DNA from: Thermoproteota archaeon
Lineage (GTDB): Archaea > Thermoproteota > Thermoprotei > Gearchaeales > Gearchaeaceae
Direction: 5' to 3'
Length of the DNA stretch: 64,000 nt
NCBI GenBank assembly: GCA_021324265.1
Contig: JAJPJK010000011.1
Location: 53,727-117,726 of the forward strand
In this document: positions 61,668-64,000 of the stretch, piece by piece
How the letters are laid out: each line of letters opens with the position of its first letter
How positions within the stretch are numbered: the stretch's first letter is position 1
Notes under the pieces: model-generated
Seen by the model: only the letters and a program-made list of their open reading frames with translations
What the model was told of the DNA's origin: nothing
Database searches by the model: none
Program-made: the position numbers and the translations under genes

Positions 61668-62627
61668 TCACTCTTCTGGTAACCCTGTTATGTTCAGCTT
61701 TGACATCAACTCCTTAAACCTATTCCTAACAGTTACTTCGGTAACATTCGCTGCCTTGGCCACATCCTTTTGAGTAATCTTCTCACCTTGAAGCGTAGCA
61801 GCTATGTAAACTGCTGCCGCAGCTAAACCTGCGGGATCCTTGCCGGCAGTTAACCCGCGATCCTTTGCCTTCATGATAATATCTTTGGCCATAGGATAAA
61901 CTGTAGGTTTGATATTGAGCATATGAATTAGCCTCTCAATGAAATCTACTGGATCTGCGATATCGACCCTAATATTTGCATCTTTGATTAGAAATCTATA
62001 ACATCTCGCAATATCCTTCCTATCGCTAACTTCCGTATACTTAGCGAACTCATCAAGTGTGATAGGTATCTTAAGTCTCCTACAGGCAGCATATAAAGCT
62101 GCAGCAACTACACTATTTATAGACCTCCCCTTTACAAGCCCTTTATTTATAGCAGTCTTGTATATGAGGAATGCCTCATCTCTTACATTTTGAGGTAAGC
62201 CTATTTTGCTCGCCAATCTGTCCAACTCTTCAACAGCTTGAACTAAGTTTCTCTCTACACTAGAGCTTATACTCACCTTATGCCACTTCCTGAGCCTTAT
62301 CATATCAAATCTTTGCTTCGTGCTTAACTTTCTTCCAAAAGCATCCTTACCACTCCAGTCTATTGTAGCAGAGGTTGCTGATGGAGTAACAAGTGAAGGT
62401 TTGACGGGAGGTCCAGTTCTGCTTCTCCTTTCCTTTTCTTCAGCAGTAAACGCTCTCCAATCGGGCCCTCTATCAAGCCTATTCACTGAAACAACTGAGC
62501 CGCAGTCTACACATGCTATCTCTCCTCTATCATAACTGAAAAAGAGCCTCTTACTTCCGCAATATGGGCATACCTCAGGTTCAGCAGAAACAATCTCTAT
62601 GTCTTTTTTAGCAGATGTTTCAGACAT
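61668..62627 (-). CDS. tfb: Transcription initiation factor TFIIB
   Basis: CPYCGSKRLFFSYDRGEIACVDCGSVV ribbon, GPDWRAFTAEEKERRSRTGPP reader, two cyclin repeats. Confidence 0.95.
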   Translation of the reverse strand: MSETSAKKDIEIVSAEPEVCPYCGSKRLFFSYDRGEIACVDCGSVVSVNRLDRGPDWRAFTAEEKERRSRTGPPVKPSLVTPSATSATIDWSGKDAFGRKLSTKQRFDMIRLRKWHKVSISSSVERNLVQAVEELDRLASKIGLPQNVRDEAFLIYKTAINKGLVKGRSINSVVAAALYAACRRLKIPITLDEFAKYTEVSDRKDIARCYRFLIKDANIRVDIADPVDFIERLIHMLNIKPTVYPMAKDIIMKAKDRGLTAGKDPAGLAAAAVYIAATLQGEKITQKDVAKAANVTEVTVRNRFKELMSKLNITGLPEE

Positions 62628-62746
62628 AGCTTAGCACCTCCATTTCTACTCCATCTAATATATAAATTTTTTGGTCCACCATCAATTTTATCCATGAAAA
62701 ATTTGCATATTTAAAAAGGTTTATAAATAGAAAAACTTAAAAGGCT

Positions 62747-63532
62747 ATGCATAGTATGAGAGCTAAAATGGGTCGATTCATAATATTTTCTCTTCTCCTG
62801 ATTGGATTGATTATAGGAAGCCAAATTCATGAAGCCAAAGCCTACTCTGTGAGTTTCGATAGTGAGCTTGCATCCCTTATAATTAAACAACTACCTAATG
62901 AGTGGTATTTCAGTTTTAGCGGCTATGAAACAAGTATAAACTCAGGCATAGCATCTGCTTCAGATATAAACGTCACGCTTTATTATACACCGAAGAATGC
63001 TTCAGGCCCGTTGATCTATGATGCACAATTAGCATATAACGATATGGTAGCCCAATTGAATAAGAGTGATATAAAAAGTGCAGCAGTAGCATTTGGTAGA
63101 CTTGTGGGATATTCGGTTTATCTATCAAACCCCTTTAGAACAACTGACATGAAAAATTCAACCCTCGCACAATCCTTCGAGGCCATGATCGTTGATTCGG
63201 ATATAAATGACATTTCTATATACAAGAATATTACAGTTAGCGATGTTCCTACCGCTTTGGCCAGTATAGGTATAAAGGCAGTAAATCTAGCGAGCATATT
63301 GAACAAGACGGCCATTTCAAAGGAACAAAGAGATGAAAATTATACAAAGTTCATTTCAATAATGCTGAGCTACACTGCAAGTGTCATCTATGCACTTTTA
63401 ACCAAGGCAATAAATCAACACAGTATAGATGTCTCACAAAGAAACCTTTACTACCTCATCGCTTTAACAGGAGTAATTTTAGTTTTGGTCATATTTGCAA
63501 ATAGGAAAAGGTTAAAACCTATAAGAAGGTAA
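62747..63532 (+). CDS. Secreted hypothetical protein with C-terminal TM
   Basis: N-terminal signal, C-terminal LIALTGVILVLVIFANRKRLKPIRR. Confidence 0.7.
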   Translation: MHSMRAKMGRFIIFSLLLIGLIIGSQIHEAKAYSVSFDSELASLIIKQLPNEWYFSFSGYETSINSGIASASDINVTLYYTPKNASGPLIYDAQLAYNDMVAQLNKSDIKSAAVAFGRLVGYSVYLSNPFRTTDMKNSTLAQSFEAMIVDSDINDISIYKNITVSDVPTALASIGIKAVNLASILNKTAISKEQRDENYTKFISIMLSYTASVIYALLTKAINQHSIDVSQRNLYYLIALTGVILVLVIFANRKRLKPIRR

Positions 63533-63548
63533 CTAGAATAATATTTTT

Positions 63549-63621
63549 AGCTCGGTGGGGTAGCGGTCAATCCTGTTGGGCTCTGGACCCAAAGACGTGG
63601 GTTCGAATCCCACCCGAGCTA
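63549..63621 (+). tRNA. tRNA-Gln (anticodon CTG)
   Basis: Acceptor AGCTCGG/CCGAGCT, anticodon arm TTGGG-CTCTGGA-CCCAA (CTG), T arm GTGGG-TTCGAAT-CCCAC, discriminator A, no encoded CCA. Confidence 0.92.
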
Positions 63622-63998
63622 CTTTTCCAAAATAAATAAGCTAGACATGCTAAAACCATGAAATCTCTGGCAATGGCGAGCATAGTAGGTAATGATAGAT
63701 AACTCAACACGCCACCTATTTCATCAGATGGATAGTAGCCGAAAAGCGCTAGCCCAAGTTCCTTATATCTAAACCATGTGAGTATGACTAGAGCATTCAA
63801 TAAATCAAATGAATAGACTAATGCAAATGGAATTATTTGAAACATAAGTAAAAAAGGTAAAAACATCAGTTCTAACTGCGGTGGATGATAGTAGCTGGAA
63901 AAGATGAATGATGCCAGAATCAGCCCAATAAACTCGATAAGTCTATCTGGGTATTGCTTTTTAGAGGTAACGAATAATGACAAGAAAATGAAGATGAA
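63567..63998 (-). CDS. Multi-TM membrane protein, partial (5' end beyond the window)
   Basis: Hydrophobic ORF open to the window edge (upstream codons read FIFIF); last ~18 codons (SSSGGIRTHVFGSRAQQD) are antisense to tRNA-Gln. Confidence 0.6.
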   Translation of the reverse strand, partial: FIFIFLSLFVTSKKQYPDRLIEFIGLILASFIFSSYYHPPQLELMFLPFLLMFQIIPFALVYSFDLLNALVILTWFRYKELGLALFGYYPSDEIGGVLSYLSLPTMLAIARDFMVLACLAYLFWKSSSGGIRTHVFGSRAQQD

Positions 63999-64000
63999 CA

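Overview
This AT-rich window looks archaeal. Indicators include a tandem TFIIB pair, L35Ae, NadM, a TrmB regulator, DUF2258/DUF1152/DUF5679 families, a Sulfolobus-type non-phosphorylative Entner-Doudoroff set, and TATA-box-near-start promoters. It is mostly ordinary chromosomal coding sequence. Main blocks: (1) a glucose/ED locus (GH15, glucose dehydrogenase, gluconate dehydratase, KDG aldolase, KDG kinase) at ~9.7-15.7 kb; (2) a sugar-uptake and phosphorolysis locus (GH15, sugar ABC transporter, GH130-like, TrmB, GH65, beta-phosphoglucomutase-like HAD) at ~18.4-29.4 kb, with a 21-bp palindrome and a related degenerate copy as candidate TrmB operators; (3) a secreted glycosidase operon plus a large Lhr-like helicase at ~32.9-39 kb; (4) threonine catabolism (kbl/tdh), an IDH/IPMDH-family gene and cysS followed by a kleisin-KITE pair at ~39.7-48.6 kb; (5) a TldD/TldE pair, a short SMC-like ATPase, two tandem TFIIBs and tRNA-Gln at ~51-63.6 kb. 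The most interesting signal is a possible archaeal SMC5/6-like complex: a 570-aa SMC ATPase with mixed SMC5- and SMC6-like motifs, plus a kleisin gene overlapping a KITE gene whose C-terminus resembles MAGE/Nse3. Other notable points are a TFIIB without a zinc ribbon, a hexanucleotide repeat between the TATA box and start codon of an ABC permease, a truncated LivJ-like gene, and a possible IS605/TnpB right-end remnant. No CRISPR array, rRNA operon or intact transposon was seen. Family assignments come from reading the translations; no database search was run.
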